DNA of 64,000 nt from Pelomonas nitida (GCF_043555975.1 NZ_JBIGIA010000012.1:130743-194742); one strand, 5' to 3'. Counted from the stretch's first letter, positions 8,349 to 16,834 are shown. Numbers and translations: made by a program. Notes: generated by a model not told the origin, from the sequence alone.

Positions 8349-8405
8349 CTAGCGAACCCGTGGTTCCTCTAGGGCTAGTAGCAGCAGGCCGATCGCGAAA
8401 TTCAT
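8349..8405 (-). CDS. leuL: leu operon leader peptide with Leu codon run
   Basis: An 18-codon ORF reading M-N-F-A-I-G-L-L-L-L-A-L-E-E-P-R-V-R. Codons 7-10 and 12 are Leu, three of them the rare CTA, which is unusual in this GC-rich genome. An in-frame ATG at 8423 would add six residues (MLDSVP). The ORF begins right after the pssA stop and is followed by a pause-type hairpin and a terminator before leuA. The expected mechanism is ribosome stalling at Leu codons when charged tRNA-Leu is scarce, which prevents termination. The ribosome binding site is weak at either start. Confidence 0.75.
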   Translation of the reverse strand: MNFAIGLLLLALEEPRVR

Positions 8406-8429
8406 GGGAACGGAATCTAGCATGAAAGC

Positions 8430-9254
8430 CTATTGATGCAAGCCGCGTTCATCGGGCTCGTCGGTGCTCGTCGAGATCACGCTGACCGGCTTGCCCTTGG
8501 CCTTTCGCCAGCCGTAGATGACATAGCCCGACAGGCCGTAAACACAGAAGACACCGAAAAGAACGCGGGCCGGATCGAGTGCCGCGAGGCCGATGCCCAG
8601 CATCATGACCACCAGCACGATGAAGGGCACGCTGCGCCGCCGATCGAAGACTTTGAAGCTGTAGAAGGGCGCATTCGTCACCATCGAAAGCCCGGCGAAC
8701 AGCGTCACGCCGTAAGCTACCCAGGCGATCCAGCTGCCAGCGGGCGGGCGCGATGTCTCGGCGCCGTCCACGAAGGCCCAGATCAGGCCCATGACGATGG
8801 CCGCCGCAGCCGGGCTGGGCAGGCCCTGGAAGTAGCGCTTGTCGACGACGCCGATGTTGACGTTGAAGCGCGCCAGCCGCAGCGCGGCCCCGGCGATGTA
8901 GACGAAGGCCGGGATCCAGCCCGGCTTGCCCATGTCCTTCAGTGCCCACATGTAGACGATCAGCGCCGGCGCGGCGCCGAAGGCCACCATGTCGGACAGG
9001 CTGTCCATCTGCTCGCCGAAGGCGGACTGCGTGTTGGTCATGCGCGCGACGCGGCCGTCCAGGCTGTCCAGGACGGCGGCAGCAAAGATGGCCACGCAGG
9101 CCACCTCGAAGCGGCCGTTCATGGCCATGACGATGGCGTAGAAGGCGCTGAACAATGCGCCCAGCGTGATGGCGTTGGGCAGCGCGTAGATGCCTTTGCG
9201 GCGGGGACGGGCGGCGACGTTGGGCTCGTCGTCGTCGATGGGGTCGGGAATCAT
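8430..9254 (-). CDS. pssA: CDP-diacylglycerol-serine O-phosphatidyltransferase
   Basis: An integral membrane enzyme that makes phosphatidylserine, the precursor of phosphatidylethanolamine. It is 274 residues, of the CDP-alcohol phosphatidyltransferase family. The signature D-G-x2-A-R-x8-G-x3-D-x3-D is seen from LDGRVARMTN to GEQMDSLSDM, about residues 68-90. Several hydrophobic segments follow (YALPNAITLGALFSAFYAIV, SVPFIVLVVMMLGIGLAAL). I set the start at 9254 (MIPDPIDDD), because upstream codons in the frame overlap the ilvC terminator. It lies between ilvC and the leu leader on the same strand, an arrangement I associate with Burkholderiales. It is the Bacillus-type PssA, not the E. coli soluble type. 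Confidence 0.92.
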   Translation of the reverse strand: MIPDPIDDDEPNVAARPRRKGIYALPNAITLGALFSAFYAIVMAMNGRFEVACVAIFAAAVLDSLDGRVARMTNTQSAFGEQMDSLSDMVAFGAAPALIVYMWALKDMGKPGWIPAFVYIAGAALRLARFNVNIGVVDKRYFQGLPSPAAAAIVMGLIWAFVDGAETSRPPAGSWIAWVAYGVTLFAGLSMVTNAPFYSFKVFDRRRSVPFIVLVVMMLGIGLAALDPARVLFGVFCVYGLSGYVIYGWRKAKGKPVSVISTSTDEPDERGLHQ

Positions 9255-9411
9255 GGGCGGCAGGATAGCGCAGGGGCCTGCTGACAAGTCCTGCCCAACG
9301 TCAAAACTAGCATGCGTCACCCGCTCTAACCGCGCGAACTGCGCGAAAGGCCACCATGTTGGGAGAGCAACTGGCGCATGCAGCTCATCCGCATCGACAG
9401 CTGAAAACGCA

Positions 9412-9440
9412 AAAGGCCGGCGCCTCGTGGCCCGGCCTTT
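9412..9440 (-). terminator. Terminator downstream of ilvC
   Basis: Nine-base perfect stem AAAGGCCGG / CCGGCCTTT with an 11-base loop. On the minus strand it is followed by T residues. It separates ilvBHC from pssA. Confidence 0.75.
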
Positions 9441-9463
9441 CAAATCGCGCGGAAAGCGGCGAT

Positions 9464-10480
9464 TTAGTTCTTGGACTTGTCGACCAGCTTGTTGGCCTTG
9501 ATCCAGGGCATCATCGCGCGCAGCTTTTCGCCGACCTGCTCGATGGGGTGCTCGGCCGTCAGGCGGCGGCGGCTCAGCAGCGTGGGGGCGCCGGCCTTGT
9601 TTTCCAGGATGAAGGACTTGGCGTAGTCGCCGGTCTGGATGTCCTTCAGGCACTGGCGCATCGCTTCCTTGGTGGCGGACGTGACGACCTTGGGGCCGGT
9701 CACGTACTCACCGTACTCGGCGTTGTTCGAGATCGAGTAGTTCATGTTCGCGATGCCGCCTTCGTAGATCAGGTCCACGATGAGCTTGAGCTCGTGCAGG
9801 CACTCGAAGTAGGCCATCTCGGGCGCATAGCCGGCTTCGGTCAGCGTCTCGAAGCCCGCCTTGATCAGCTCGACTGCGCCGCCGCACAGCACGGCTTGTT
9901 CGCCGAACAGGTCGGTCTCGGTTTCCTCGCGGAAGTTGGTCTCGATGATGCCGGCCTTGCCGCCGCCGTTGGCCGCGGCGTAGCTCAGGGCCAGGTCACG
10001 GGCCTTGCCGGACTTGTCGGCATAGACGGCGATCAGGTGAGGCACGCCGCCACCCTGGCGGTAGGTGCCACGCACGGTGTGGCCAGGGGCCTTGGGGGCC
10101 ACCATCCAGACGTCCAGGTCGGCGCGCGGCGTGACCTGGCCGTAGTGCACGTTGAAGCCGTGGGCAAAGGCCAGCGAGGCGCCCTGCTTGATGTTGGGCT
10201 CGACTTCGTTCTTGTAGACCTCGGCGATCTGCTCGTCGGGCAGCAGGATCATGACGACGTCTGCCGTCTTCACGGCCTCGGCGATCTCGGCGACCTTCAG
10301 GCCGGCGCCCTCGGCCTTGGACCAGGACGCGCCGCCACGACGCAACGCGACCGTGACCTTGCAGCCGCTGTCGTTCAGGTTCTGCGCATGGGCATGGCCT
10401 TGCGAGCCGTAGCCGATGATGGTGACGTTCTTGCCCTTGATGAGGCTGAGATCGGCGTCCTTGTCGTAGTAGACGTTCAT
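9464..10480 (-). CDS. ilvC: Ketol-acid reductoisomerase, class I
   Basis: Second common step of valine, leucine and isoleucine synthesis: NADPH- and Mg-dependent isomeroreduction of acetolactate or acetohydroxybutyrate. It is 338 residues, the usual class I length. The N-terminal Rossmann loop is GYGSQGHAHAQN from residue 23. The C-terminal knotted helical domain carries the metal-binding DLFGEQAVLCGG and EMAYFECLHELKLIVDLIYE. The start at 10480 (MNVYYDKDADLSL) has the conserved family N-terminus and a GGAGAAATCACC ribosome binding region. It is last in the ilvB-ilvH-ilvC run, 59 bp after ilvH. Confidence 0.97.
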   Translation of the reverse strand: MNVYYDKDADLSLIKGKNVTIIGYGSQGHAHAQNLNDSGCKVTVALRRGGASWSKAEGAGLKVAEIAEAVKTADVVMILLPDEQIAEVYKNEVEPNIKQGASLAFAHGFNVHYGQVTPRADLDVWMVAPKAPGHTVRGTYRQGGGVPHLIAVYADKSGKARDLALSYAAANGGGKAGIIETNFREETETDLFGEQAVLCGGAVELIKAGFETLTEAGYAPEMAYFECLHELKLIVDLIYEGGIANMNYSISNNAEYGEYVTGPKVVTSATKEAMRQCLKDIQTGDYAKSFILENKAGAPTLLSRRRLTAEHPIEQVGEKLRAMMPWIKANKLVDKSKN

Positions 10481-10539
10481 GGTGATTTCTCCAGGTTCAG
10501 CGGCTGATGGCCGGCGGGGCAAAAAGGGGGTGGGGAGGG

Positions 10540-11031
10540 TCAGACGCGCAGAATGCGCTCGCCGCGGCCGATGCCGCTGGCACCGGTGCGGACGGTTTCC
10601 AGGATCGCCGCACGGTCGATGGCGTCGATGAAGGCGTCGAGCTTGCCGGCATCGCCGGTCAGCTCGATGGTGTAGGTTTTCTCGGTCACGTCGATGATGC
10701 GACCGCGGAAGATGTCGGCAGTGCGCTTCATCTCCTCGCGCTCCTTGCCGACGGCGCGCACCTTGATGAGCATCAGCTCACGTTCGGTGTAGTTGCCTTC
10801 GGTCAGGTCGACGACCTTGACGACCTCGATGAGGCGGTTCAGGTGCTTGGTGATCTGCTCGATGATCTCGTCGCTGCCCGTCGTGACGATGGTCATGCGC
10901 GACAGCGACGGGTCTTCCGTCGGGGCGACCGTGAGGCTCTCGATGTTGTAGCCACGGGCCGAGAACAGGCCGACGACGCGCGACAGCGCACCGGGCTCGT
11001 TCTCCAGGAGCAAAGCAATGATGTGTTTCAT
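10540..11031 (-). CDS. ilvH: Acetolactate synthase small (regulatory) subunit
   Basis: Regulatory subunit of acetohydroxyacid synthase, which activates the catalytic subunit and mediates valine feedback inhibition. It is 163 residues. The N-terminal ACT domain is typical (ALLLENEPGALSRVVGLFSA then RGYNIESLTVAPTED) and is followed by the second ACT-like domain (IDVTEKTYTIELTGDAGKLD). It lies 162 bp downstream of ilvB on the same strand, in the standard ilvBHC order. Confidence 0.96.
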   Translation of the reverse strand: MKHIIALLLENEPGALSRVVGLFSARGYNIESLTVAPTEDPSLSRMTIVTTGSDEIIEQITKHLNRLIEVVKVVDLTEGNYTERELMLIKVRAVGKEREEMKRTADIFRGRIIDVTEKTYTIELTGDAGKLDAFIDAIDRAAILETVRTGASGIGRGERILRV

Positions 11032-11193
11032 GGGAATCGTCCTTCGTGCTCTTCAGCGCCGCTGGCGGTAACCAGCGCGCCTTGGCAGCGCGTTCGAATC
11101 GTTGAGGAGGTTGCCTTCGTCGGCTGCTCCCGCCTTGCACCGCCGGTCTCGGCGAGGGCGGTCACCCTCGCCAAAGCCGCCGGCTTCAGGCGG

Positions 11194-12978
11194 TCACAGG
11201 TCTTCCGAGCCCAGCAGCATTTCCGAGATGCCCTTGCCCGCCTTGACCATGGGCCAGACGTTTTCGGTCGGATCGGTACGGATGTCGAGGAAGACCGTGC
11301 GGTCCTTCAGACGCATCGCTTCCTTCAGGGCGCCTTCCACGTCGCCGGGCTTCTGCACGAGCAGGCCGACATGGCCGTAGGCCTCGGCCAGCTTCACGAA
11401 GTCGGGCAGCGCGTCCATGTAGCTGTGCGAGTAGCGGCCCTCGTAGTCGAGCTGCTGCCACTGGCGCACCATGCCCAGGTAGCGGTTGTTCAGCGAGACG
11501 ATCTTGACCGGCGTCTTGTACTGGAAGCAGGTCGACAGCTCCTGGATGCACATCTGGATGCTGCCCTCGCCGGTGATGCAGAACACGTCTGCATCCGGCT
11601 TGGCGAGCTTGATGCCCATCGCGTAGGGCAGGCCCACGCCCATCGTGCCCAGGCCGCCGGAGTTGATCCAGCGGCGCGGCTGGTCGAACTTGTAATACTG
11701 CGCAGCCCACATCTGGTGCTGGCCCACGTCGCTCGTGATGTAGGTCTCGCGGTCACGCGTGAGCTTCCACAGCGTGTCGACCACCATCTGCGGCTTGATG
11801 ACTTCGTCAGACGGCTTGTAGACCAGGCAATCCTTGCGGCGCCACTCGTTGATCTGATTCCACCAGGCGTTCACGGCACTGGCGTCTGGCTTGGCCTGCG
11901 CCTCCTTGAGCTGCGCGATCAGTTCCTGCAGCACGTCCTTCACATCGCCCACGATGGGGATGTCGACGCGCACGCGCTTGGAGATCGACGACGGGTCGAT
12001 GTCCACGTGGATGATCTTGCGCTCCACCGAGCCGAAATGCTTGGGGTTGCCGATGACGCGGTCGTCGAAGCGAGCGCCCACGGCCAGCAGCACGTCGCAG
12101 TGCTGCATGGTCATGTTGGCCTCGTAGGTGCCGTGCATGCCCAGCATGCCCAGGAAGCGCGGGTCGGTGCCGGGCATCGTGCCCAGGCCCATCAGCGTGT
12201 TCGTGCAGGGGAAGCCCAGCAGATCCACCAGTTGGCGCAGTTCGGCCGTCGCCTCGCCGAGGATGACGCCACCGCCTGTATAGATATAGGGCCGCTTGGC
12301 CTGCAGCAGCAGCTGCACCGCCTTGCGGATCTGGCCGCTGTGGCCCTTCTTGGCCGGCGTGTACGACCGCATCTCGACGCGGTCGGGGTAGCTGAAGGTC
12401 GTGCGCGCCAGCGACACATCCTTCGGGATGTCGACGACCACCGGGCCCGGGCGGCCGGTGCGGGCGATGTGGAAGGCCTTCTTCAGCGTCAGCGCCAGGT
12501 CGCGCACGTCCTTCACGAGGAAGTTGTGCTTGACGATGGGGCGCGTGATGCCGACGGTGTCGCACTCCTGGAAGGCGTCCAGGCCGATCGCCGGCGTCGG
12601 CACCTGACCCGTGATGATGACCATCGGGATCGAGTCCATGTAGGCCGTGGCGATGCCGGTCACGGCATTCGTGACGCCAGGGCCCGAGGTGACCAGCGCG
12701 ACACCGACCTCGCCGGAAGCCCGCGCGAAGCCGTCAGCCGCATGCACGGCGGCCTGCTCGTGCCGCACCAGCACGTGCTGGATGCTGTTCTGCTTGTAGA
12801 GCGCGTCGTAGATGTAGAGCACCGCGCCACCGGGGTAGCCCCAGAGGTGGCGAACCCCTTCGGCCTGCAGGCAGCGAACGAGGATCTCGGAGCCGTTGAG
12901 CTCCGTCGGTGTTTGGGAGGGGGAGGAATGCAGCGGGCCTGAGACGGCGCGCTTGATTTCCGCGGCAGACGTGTCCAT
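11194..12978 (-). CDS. ilvB: Acetolactate synthase large (catalytic) subunit
   Basis: ThDP-, Mg- and FAD-dependent enzyme that condenses pyruvate to acetolactate or acetohydroxybutyrate. It is 594 residues from the ATG at 12978. The catalytic Glu is in VLVRHEQAAVHAADGFARAS. FAD-domain signatures follow, and the ThDP motif reads GEGSIQMCIQELSTCFQ through SLNNRYLG, with GEG in place of the more usual GDG. AAAGG precedes the ATG by 8-9 bases. A longer open frame reaches 13095, but the extra 39 residues have no family counterpart that I know. A very short ORF with a stronger ribosome binding site sits just upstream. Confidence 0.96.
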   Translation of the reverse strand: MDTSAAEIKRAVSGPLHSSPSQTPTELNGSEILVRCLQAEGVRHLWGYPGGAVLYIYDALYKQNSIQHVLVRHEQAAVHAADGFARASGEVGVALVTSGPGVTNAVTGIATAYMDSIPMVIITGQVPTPAIGLDAFQECDTVGITRPIVKHNFLVKDVRDLALTLKKAFHIARTGRPGPVVVDIPKDVSLARTTFSYPDRVEMRSYTPAKKGHSGQIRKAVQLLLQAKRPYIYTGGGVILGEATAELRQLVDLLGFPCTNTLMGLGTMPGTDPRFLGMLGMHGTYEANMTMQHCDVLLAVGARFDDRVIGNPKHFGSVERKIIHVDIDPSSISKRVRVDIPIVGDVKDVLQELIAQLKEAQAKPDASAVNAWWNQINEWRRKDCLVYKPSDEVIKPQMVVDTLWKLTRDRETYITSDVGQHQMWAAQYYKFDQPRRWINSGGLGTMGVGLPYAMGIKLAKPDADVFCITGEGSIQMCIQELSTCFQYKTPVKIVSLNNRYLGMVRQWQQLDYEGRYSHSYMDALPDFVKLAEAYGHVGLLVQKPGDVEGALKEAMRLKDRTVFLDIRTDPTENVWPMVKAGKGISEMLLGSEDL

Positions 12979-13001
12979 TTTTTGAACCTTTGCGAATTTC
13001 T

Positions 13002-13016
13002 CTAACGAAAAACCAT
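13002..13016 (-). promoter_or_regulatory. Minimal upstream ORF before ilvB
   Basis: ATG GTT TTT CGT TAG, encoding M-V-F-R, is preceded at ideal spacing by AGGAG (AGAGGAGCACCA). Its stop is 23 bases before the ilvB ATG. Its ribosome binding site is better than that of ilvB. This could be a translational control element, or simply chance. Confidence 0.3.
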
Positions 13017-13207
13017 TGGTGCTCCTCTTCACGCCCTCGTGAGGCGGATTCGGAACCTGCGCGATCAACAGATGGGACCCCAGTCGGGCGGCCATCGAAA
13101 GACCAGGTGACGCTATTGCGAAATCGCATTATGCCGAGCAAAACCCGCCGAGCCTTCGTATCCGACGAATGCCATAATCCGCGCCAATGCCCGGAACCGC
13201 CTAAGCC

Positions 13208-13774
13208 TTGGCCACCGACAAAGAACTTAACGATTTCCTGCGTACCGTTGACCGCCGCGCCTTCAAGCGCACGGCCTATCTGGTTCGAGACGACGATGCC
13301 GCCCTCGACATCGTGCAGGACGCCATGATCAAGCTGGCAGAGAGCTATTTCGACCGCCCGGCGGCCGAACTGCCCCTGCTGTTCCAGCGCATCCTGTCCA
13401 ACGCGACGATGGATTACTTCCGTCGCCAGAAGGTGCGCAAGGCGGTCATGACCAACATGTCGGATTTCGAAGGCGCCTCCGCCGACGAAGACTTCGACCT
13501 GCTGGAAGTCCTCGAATCACAGAACGGGGCACTCGGCGCCTTGAGCGCTGCGGACGAGGTCAGCCGGGCGCAAATCTTGCAGCGAATCGAGGCGGAAGTC
13601 GAAGAATTGCCAGCGCGTCAACGGGAAGCCTTCCTGCTGCGTTACTGGGAGGAACTGGATGTCGCCGAGACCGCCGCCGTGATGGGCTGTTCCGAGGGCA
13701 GCGTGAAGACGCATTGCTCCCGGGCCGTTCATGCATTGGCGAAATCGCTCAAGGCCAAGGGGATCACGCTATGA
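13208..13774 (+). CDS. ECF-type RNA polymerase sigma factor
   Basis: A 188-residue sigma-70 family factor with only region 2 (RRAFKRTAYLVRDDDAALDI through DAMIKLAESYF) and region 4 (EVEELPARQREAFLLRYWEE followed by TAAVMGCSEGSVKTHCSRAV), i.e. the extracytoplasmic-function architecture. It appears to start at a TTG (13208). It is followed with a 4-bp overlap by a DUF3619 membrane protein, then by DUF3106, RDD and dgkA genes, an operon order I know from Burkholderiales. The DUF3619 protein, with one membrane span, is positioned like an anti-sigma factor, but that is inference. Confidence 0.9.
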   Translation: MATDKELNDFLRTVDRRAFKRTAYLVRDDDAALDIVQDAMIKLAESYFDRPAAELPLLFQRILSNATMDYFRRQKVRKAVMTNMSDFEGASADEDFDLLEVLESQNGALGALSAADEVSRAQILQRIEAEVEELPARQREAFLLRYWEELDVAETAAVMGCSEGSVKTHCSRAVHALAKSLKAKGITL

Positions 13775-14247
13775 AGCCATCGAATATTTCCGTTCCGACC
13801 GCCGAGCTGGATGCACGCGTTGCCCAGTTCGGCCTGCGCGTGGCTGCCGGCCTGACCGAGCGCAGTGCGGCGCTTCCCCACGACGTCACCGAGCGACTGC
13901 GCTTCGCCCGCGAGCAGGCGCTCGCGCGTGCCGCGCAGGCTCGCGCGGCCAGCGCCGCGCAAATCGCCGTTCAAGCAGGCAGCGCCAACCTGGTGCACCA
14001 AGGGTCCACGCTGGCGCTCGGCGGCGGGCCCCGCGGGGGCTCCGAGGGCGGCCTGTGGGCCAAGCTCGTGTCCGCACTGCCGCTGTTGCTGCTGGTCGCC
14101 GGCTTGCTGCTGATGCAGCAAAGCCGCTACAACGAGCAGATTGCTGCGGCGGCCGAGGTGGACACCGCGCTGCTCAGCGACAACCTGCCGCCGTCCGCCT
14201 TCCGCGACCCGGGTTTCGCGGAGTTCCTCAGGGACGGAGACGAGTGA
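13771..14247 (+). CDS. DUF3619 single-span membrane protein, possible anti-sigma factor
   Basis: A 158-residue protein of the DUF3619 type. The N-terminal 100 residues are Ala/Arg-rich and cytoplasmic in character (LRVAAGLTERSAALPHDVTE). One hydrophobic segment, LVSALPLLLLVAGLLLMQQ, is near residues 104-122, and a short acidic tail follows (LPPSAFRDPGFAEFLRDGDE). Its ATG overlaps the stop of the sigma-factor gene (ATGA). The topology and coupling are those of an anti-sigma factor, but no recognised anti-sigma domain such as ZAS is visible. Confidence 0.75.
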   Translation: MKPSNISVPTAELDARVAQFGLRVAAGLTERSAALPHDVTERLRFAREQALARAAQARAASAAQIAVQAGSANLVHQGSTLALGGGPRGGSEGGLWAKLVSALPLLLLVAGLLLMQQSRYNEQIAAAAEVDTALLSDNLPPSAFRDPGFAEFLRDGDE

Positions 14248-14251
14248 CCGG

Positions 14252-15052
14252 ATGCGCCTGACAAGCCCCCGCCTGACGATGGCCCTGCTGCTTGGCGCAG
14301 CGGGGCTTTCTGCTTTTGCGCAAGCGCCCGAGCCGCCTTCCGCCCCGGCAAGCGCCATCCCTGCCGTCCCGGCACCCCCTGCCCGGCCGCCGGTTCTCGC
14401 CAAGCCCGCCGTTCCGCCACTGACCGCGCCGCCGGCCACCTGGGCGGGCCTGACGCCGAAGCAGCGCAGCCTGCTCGCGCCGCTCGAGCAGGACTGGGCC
14501 GACATCAGCGAAGCCCAGCGCAGCAAGTGGCTGAGCGCCACACCGACCCTCGCCACGCTGCCGCCGGCCGAACTCGCACGCGTACAGGAACGCATGCGGG
14601 ACTGGGCCCAGCTCAAGCCCTCCGAGCGCACCAAGGCACGCGCCGTCTTCCAGGCGGCCAAGCAAATGGACGCCGAGCAGCGCCAGGCCAAGTGGGAGGC
14701 CTATCAGGCGCTGCCGCCCGAGAAGCGCCAGGAGCTGGCCGACAAGGCCGTCGCCCGTCGACAGGCCCTCGCCGCCAAGCCGAGCACCGTGGCCAAGCCG
14801 TTGGCCGCCGTGCCGAAGTCCAACCTCGTGCCGGCGGCGCCCAAGCTCGTGGCGCCGGTGCCGGTGACCGGCAGCGTGGTCCAGGCCAAGCCGGGCGCAA
14901 CGACGGTGCTGATCACGCACAGCCCGCGAGTCCCCATGCATCACGCCGCCGGCGAGACCAAGGTCGTTGCCGACCCCGCGCTGGTGGACCCGCAGACGCT
15001 GCTGCCACGGTCGCTGAAGGCGCCCGCTGCGGCATCCGCTCCGCGCCCATGA
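14252..15052 (+). CDS. DUF3106 secreted Pro/Ala-rich protein
   Basis: A 266-residue protein with a signal peptide (MALLLGAAGLSAFAQ, ending near residue 24), a Pro/Ala-rich linker and a DUF3106 helical domain. The domain has repeating elements such as LTPKQRSLLAPLEQDWADIS, LKPSERTKARAVFQAA and LPPEKRQELADKA. The C-terminal 80 residues are low complexity. It starts 4 bp after the DUF3619 gene and its stop overlaps the next ATG. It is probably periplasmic and co-regulated with the ECF sigma factor. The function is unknown; a stress-linked periplasmic role is a guess from context. Confidence 0.75.
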   Translation: MRLTSPRLTMALLLGAAGLSAFAQAPEPPSAPASAIPAVPAPPARPPVLAKPAVPPLTAPPATWAGLTPKQRSLLAPLEQDWADISEAQRSKWLSATPTLATLPPAELARVQERMRDWAQLKPSERTKARAVFQAAKQMDAEQRQAKWEAYQALPPEKRQELADKAVARRQALAAKPSTVAKPLAAVPKSNLVPAAPKLVAPVPVTGSVVQAKPGATTVLITHSPRVPMHHAAGETKVVADPALVDPQTLLPRSLKAPAAASAPRP

Positions 15053-15555
15053 CGCTGACCGTCGATCCAGGCGCCACGCCCCCCGGCCTGGCGCGACGCT
15101 TCGCCGCCTTCCTGTACGACGGCGCCCTGCTGTTCGGCGTGCTGTTCTCGGCCGGCCTGCTGACTTCCATCGTGGTGGGGCGGCAGGACGCCCTGCGGGG
15201 CACGGCCGGCCTGGCCTTCCTGCTGATCGGGCTGGGTGCCTATTTCGTCTACTTCTGGACCCGTTCGGGCCAGACGCTGGCCATGAAGACCTGGCACCTG
15301 CGCGTGGTGGACGGCGCCGGGCAGCCGCTCGGGCTGGGGCGCGCCGTTGCGCGCTACCTGCTCAGCTGGCTGTGGTTCCTGCCCGCGCTCATCACCGTCA
15401 AAGTGATGCATCTGCACGGTGCCGCCATCTTGGGCAGCCTGGTGGCAGGAATTGCCGGCTATCTGCTCGTCGCCCGGCTGCACCCGCAGCGACAATTCCT
15501 GCACGACGCGATCTGCGGTTCGCGAATCATCACCCAACTACCCGTGCGTTCATGA
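15049..15555 (+). CDS. RDD-family membrane protein
   Basis: A 168-residue RDD protein. The RDD domain begins PPGLARRFAAFLYDGALLFG, with the conserved Arg and Asp, followed by about four hydrophobic segments and the typical TRSGQTLAMKTWHLRVV and RQFLHDAICGSRII. It overlaps the DUF3106 stop by 4 bp and the dgkA start by 4 bp, so all are translationally coupled. RDD proteins have been linked to ion transport in some bacteria. Nothing here shows a substrate. Confidence 0.85.
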   Translation: MTLTVDPGATPPGLARRFAAFLYDGALLFGVLFSAGLLTSIVVGRQDALRGTAGLAFLLIGLGAYFVYFWTRSGQTLAMKTWHLRVVDGAGQPLGLGRAVARYLLSWLWFLPALITVKVMHLHGAAILGSLVAGIAGYLLVARLHPQRQFLHDAICGSRIITQLPVRS

Positions 15556-15929
15556 GCAACCCGCACAAGGGCCGAACCGGCCTCGATCGAGTCATCCACG
15601 CCGCCGGCTATTCCTGGGCCGGCCTGAAGGCGGCCTACACCGGCGAAAGTGCGTTCCGCCAGGAGACCTGGCTGTGCGTCATCGCCGCACCGATGGCGTT
15701 CTGGCTGGCCAAGACCTGGGAACAGGCGGCGCTGCTGCTGGGCTCATTGCTGCTGGTGCTCATCGTCGAGCTGCTGAACTCCGCCATCGAGGCCGTGGTC
15801 GACCGCGTGTCCTTCGAGCGGCATGAACTCTCCAAGCGCGCCAAGGACATCGCCAGCGCCGCCGTGCTGATGGCGCTGGTGCTGGCCGGCGGCATCTGGG
15901 CCTGCGCCCTCTGGCAGCACCTGCGCTGA
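15552..15929 (+). CDS. dgkA: Diacylglycerol kinase
   Basis: Small integral membrane kinase (125 residues) that phosphorylates diacylglycerol to phosphatidic acid, recycling lipid released by membrane glycan synthesis. The DgkA signature ELLNSAIEAVVD is at about residues 74-85, with upstream GYSWAGLKAAYTGESAFRQE and three hydrophobic helices. The length matches E. coli DgkA (122). It is the last gene of the ECF sigma operon and overlaps the RDD gene by ATGA. Confidence 0.95.
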   Translation: MSNPHKGRTGLDRVIHAAGYSWAGLKAAYTGESAFRQETWLCVIAAPMAFWLAKTWEQAALLLGSLLLVLIVELLNSAIEAVVDRVSFERHELSKRAKDIASAAVLMALVLAGGIWACALWQHLR

Positions 15930-15964
15930 CGGGCATCTGCTCTACGGCGCTTCCCCGGCGCGCA

Positions 15965-16075
15965 TTTTCGGGCCGAGCGCCGGGCTGCTACCAAGCCGGC
16001 CCATCTGGCGATGTGCTCGCGGCTCAATGCCGTGAGGATCGCGGCCCCCTCGGGGGCTGAGGCCGGACACATGGC
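15965..16075. repeat. Dispersed intergenic repeat, copy 1 (GC-rich, CCCCTCGGGGG core)
   Basis: The stretch includes GAGCGCCGGGCTGCTACCAA, GCCGGCCC, GGCGATGTGCTCGCGGCTCA, ATGCCG and CCCCCTCGGGGG. It closely resembles 62650-62745, with the same blocks in the same order, and more distantly the 86-bp units at 32907-33164. It lies between the convergent dgkA and glnB genes. Read on the minus strand it is open (starting MCPASAPEGAAILTALSREH), like the other copies. Confidence 0.65.
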
Positions 16076-16188
16076 GCCCAGTGGGCCGCATGCGCCTGCC
16101 GAAGAGCCGCGCTACTGCCGCAGCGCGGTCGGCAATACCGATCAGACTTGCTCGCGTTCAGCGACGCGAGGCTGAGCGAGGGGCGTGT

Positions 16189-16527
16189 TCAGACCGCCGC
16201 TTCGTCGGTCTCGCCCGTGCGGATGCGAATGACCTGTTCCACCGGCACGACGAAAATCTTGCCGTCGCCGATCTTGCCGGTCTTGGCGGCCTTCAGGATG
16301 GCGTCGATGCAGCGGTCGACCTCGTCGTCCTTCACGACCACCTCGACCTTCACCTTGGGCAGAAAGTCCACCACGTATTCAGCGCCACGGTAGAGCTCGG
16401 TGTGGCCCTTCTGGCGCCCAAACCCCTTGACTTCAGTGACCGTCAGGCCCGAGGCGCCCACTTCGGCCAGCGCCTCGCGCACCTCGTCGAGCTTGAACGG
16501 TTTGATGACGGCAATGATCTGCTTCAT
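16189..16527 (-). CDS. glnB: Nitrogen regulatory protein P-II
   Basis: A 112-residue PII signal protein that senses 2-oxoglutarate, ATP/ADP and, through uridylylation, glutamine. It acts on NtrB, glutamine synthetase adenylyltransferase and ammonium transport. The T-loop has the uridylylation Tyr at about residue 51 (RGAEYVVDFLPKVKVEVVVK) and both PROSITE-type signatures are present, including the C-terminal KIGDGKIFVVPVEQVIRIRT. It could be GlnB or GlnK. No amtB is adjacent, which favours GlnB. Its partners ntrBC and glnA lie elsewhere in the window. Confidence 0.93.
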   Translation of the reverse strand: MKQIIAVIKPFKLDEVREALAEVGASGLTVTEVKGFGRQKGHTELYRGAEYVVDFLPKVKVEVVVKDDEVDRCIDAILKAAKTGKIGDGKIFVVPVEQVIRIRTGETDEAAV

Positions 16528-16618
16528 GGCGAGGCTCCAAGTTTCGTTTGCGGAGATTTAAGCACGGCAAGGACTGGGGCACCGAGAGTCATGGCGGTGG
16601 TGCCAACGGGACTACTTG

Positions 16619-16834
16619 CCCAGATCCGGCAGTTGGGCACGCCCGAGGGGCGGGCGAGGCGGGGCGCTGGCCAGGTGTGACGACGACGTGGGCTCGTGCC
16701 CACGAGGAGAAGCAACGCGGCCAGCGCCACGAAGCGCCAGCCCAGCGGGCATGCAGCGCTGCTCAACGACATGGTGAACGTCGCCGCAAACGCTAGGGGT
16801 TGATGCGGCCAGCGTTTCGCTGCGTCGCGAGCGG

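Noticed and set aside
12979..13200. Ile/Leu/Val attenuator leader upstream of ilvB
   Set aside because: No short ORF rich in branched-chain codons followed by a terminator hairpin could be found. The LGSHLLIAQV stretch lies in a frame that runs into ilvB without a stop.
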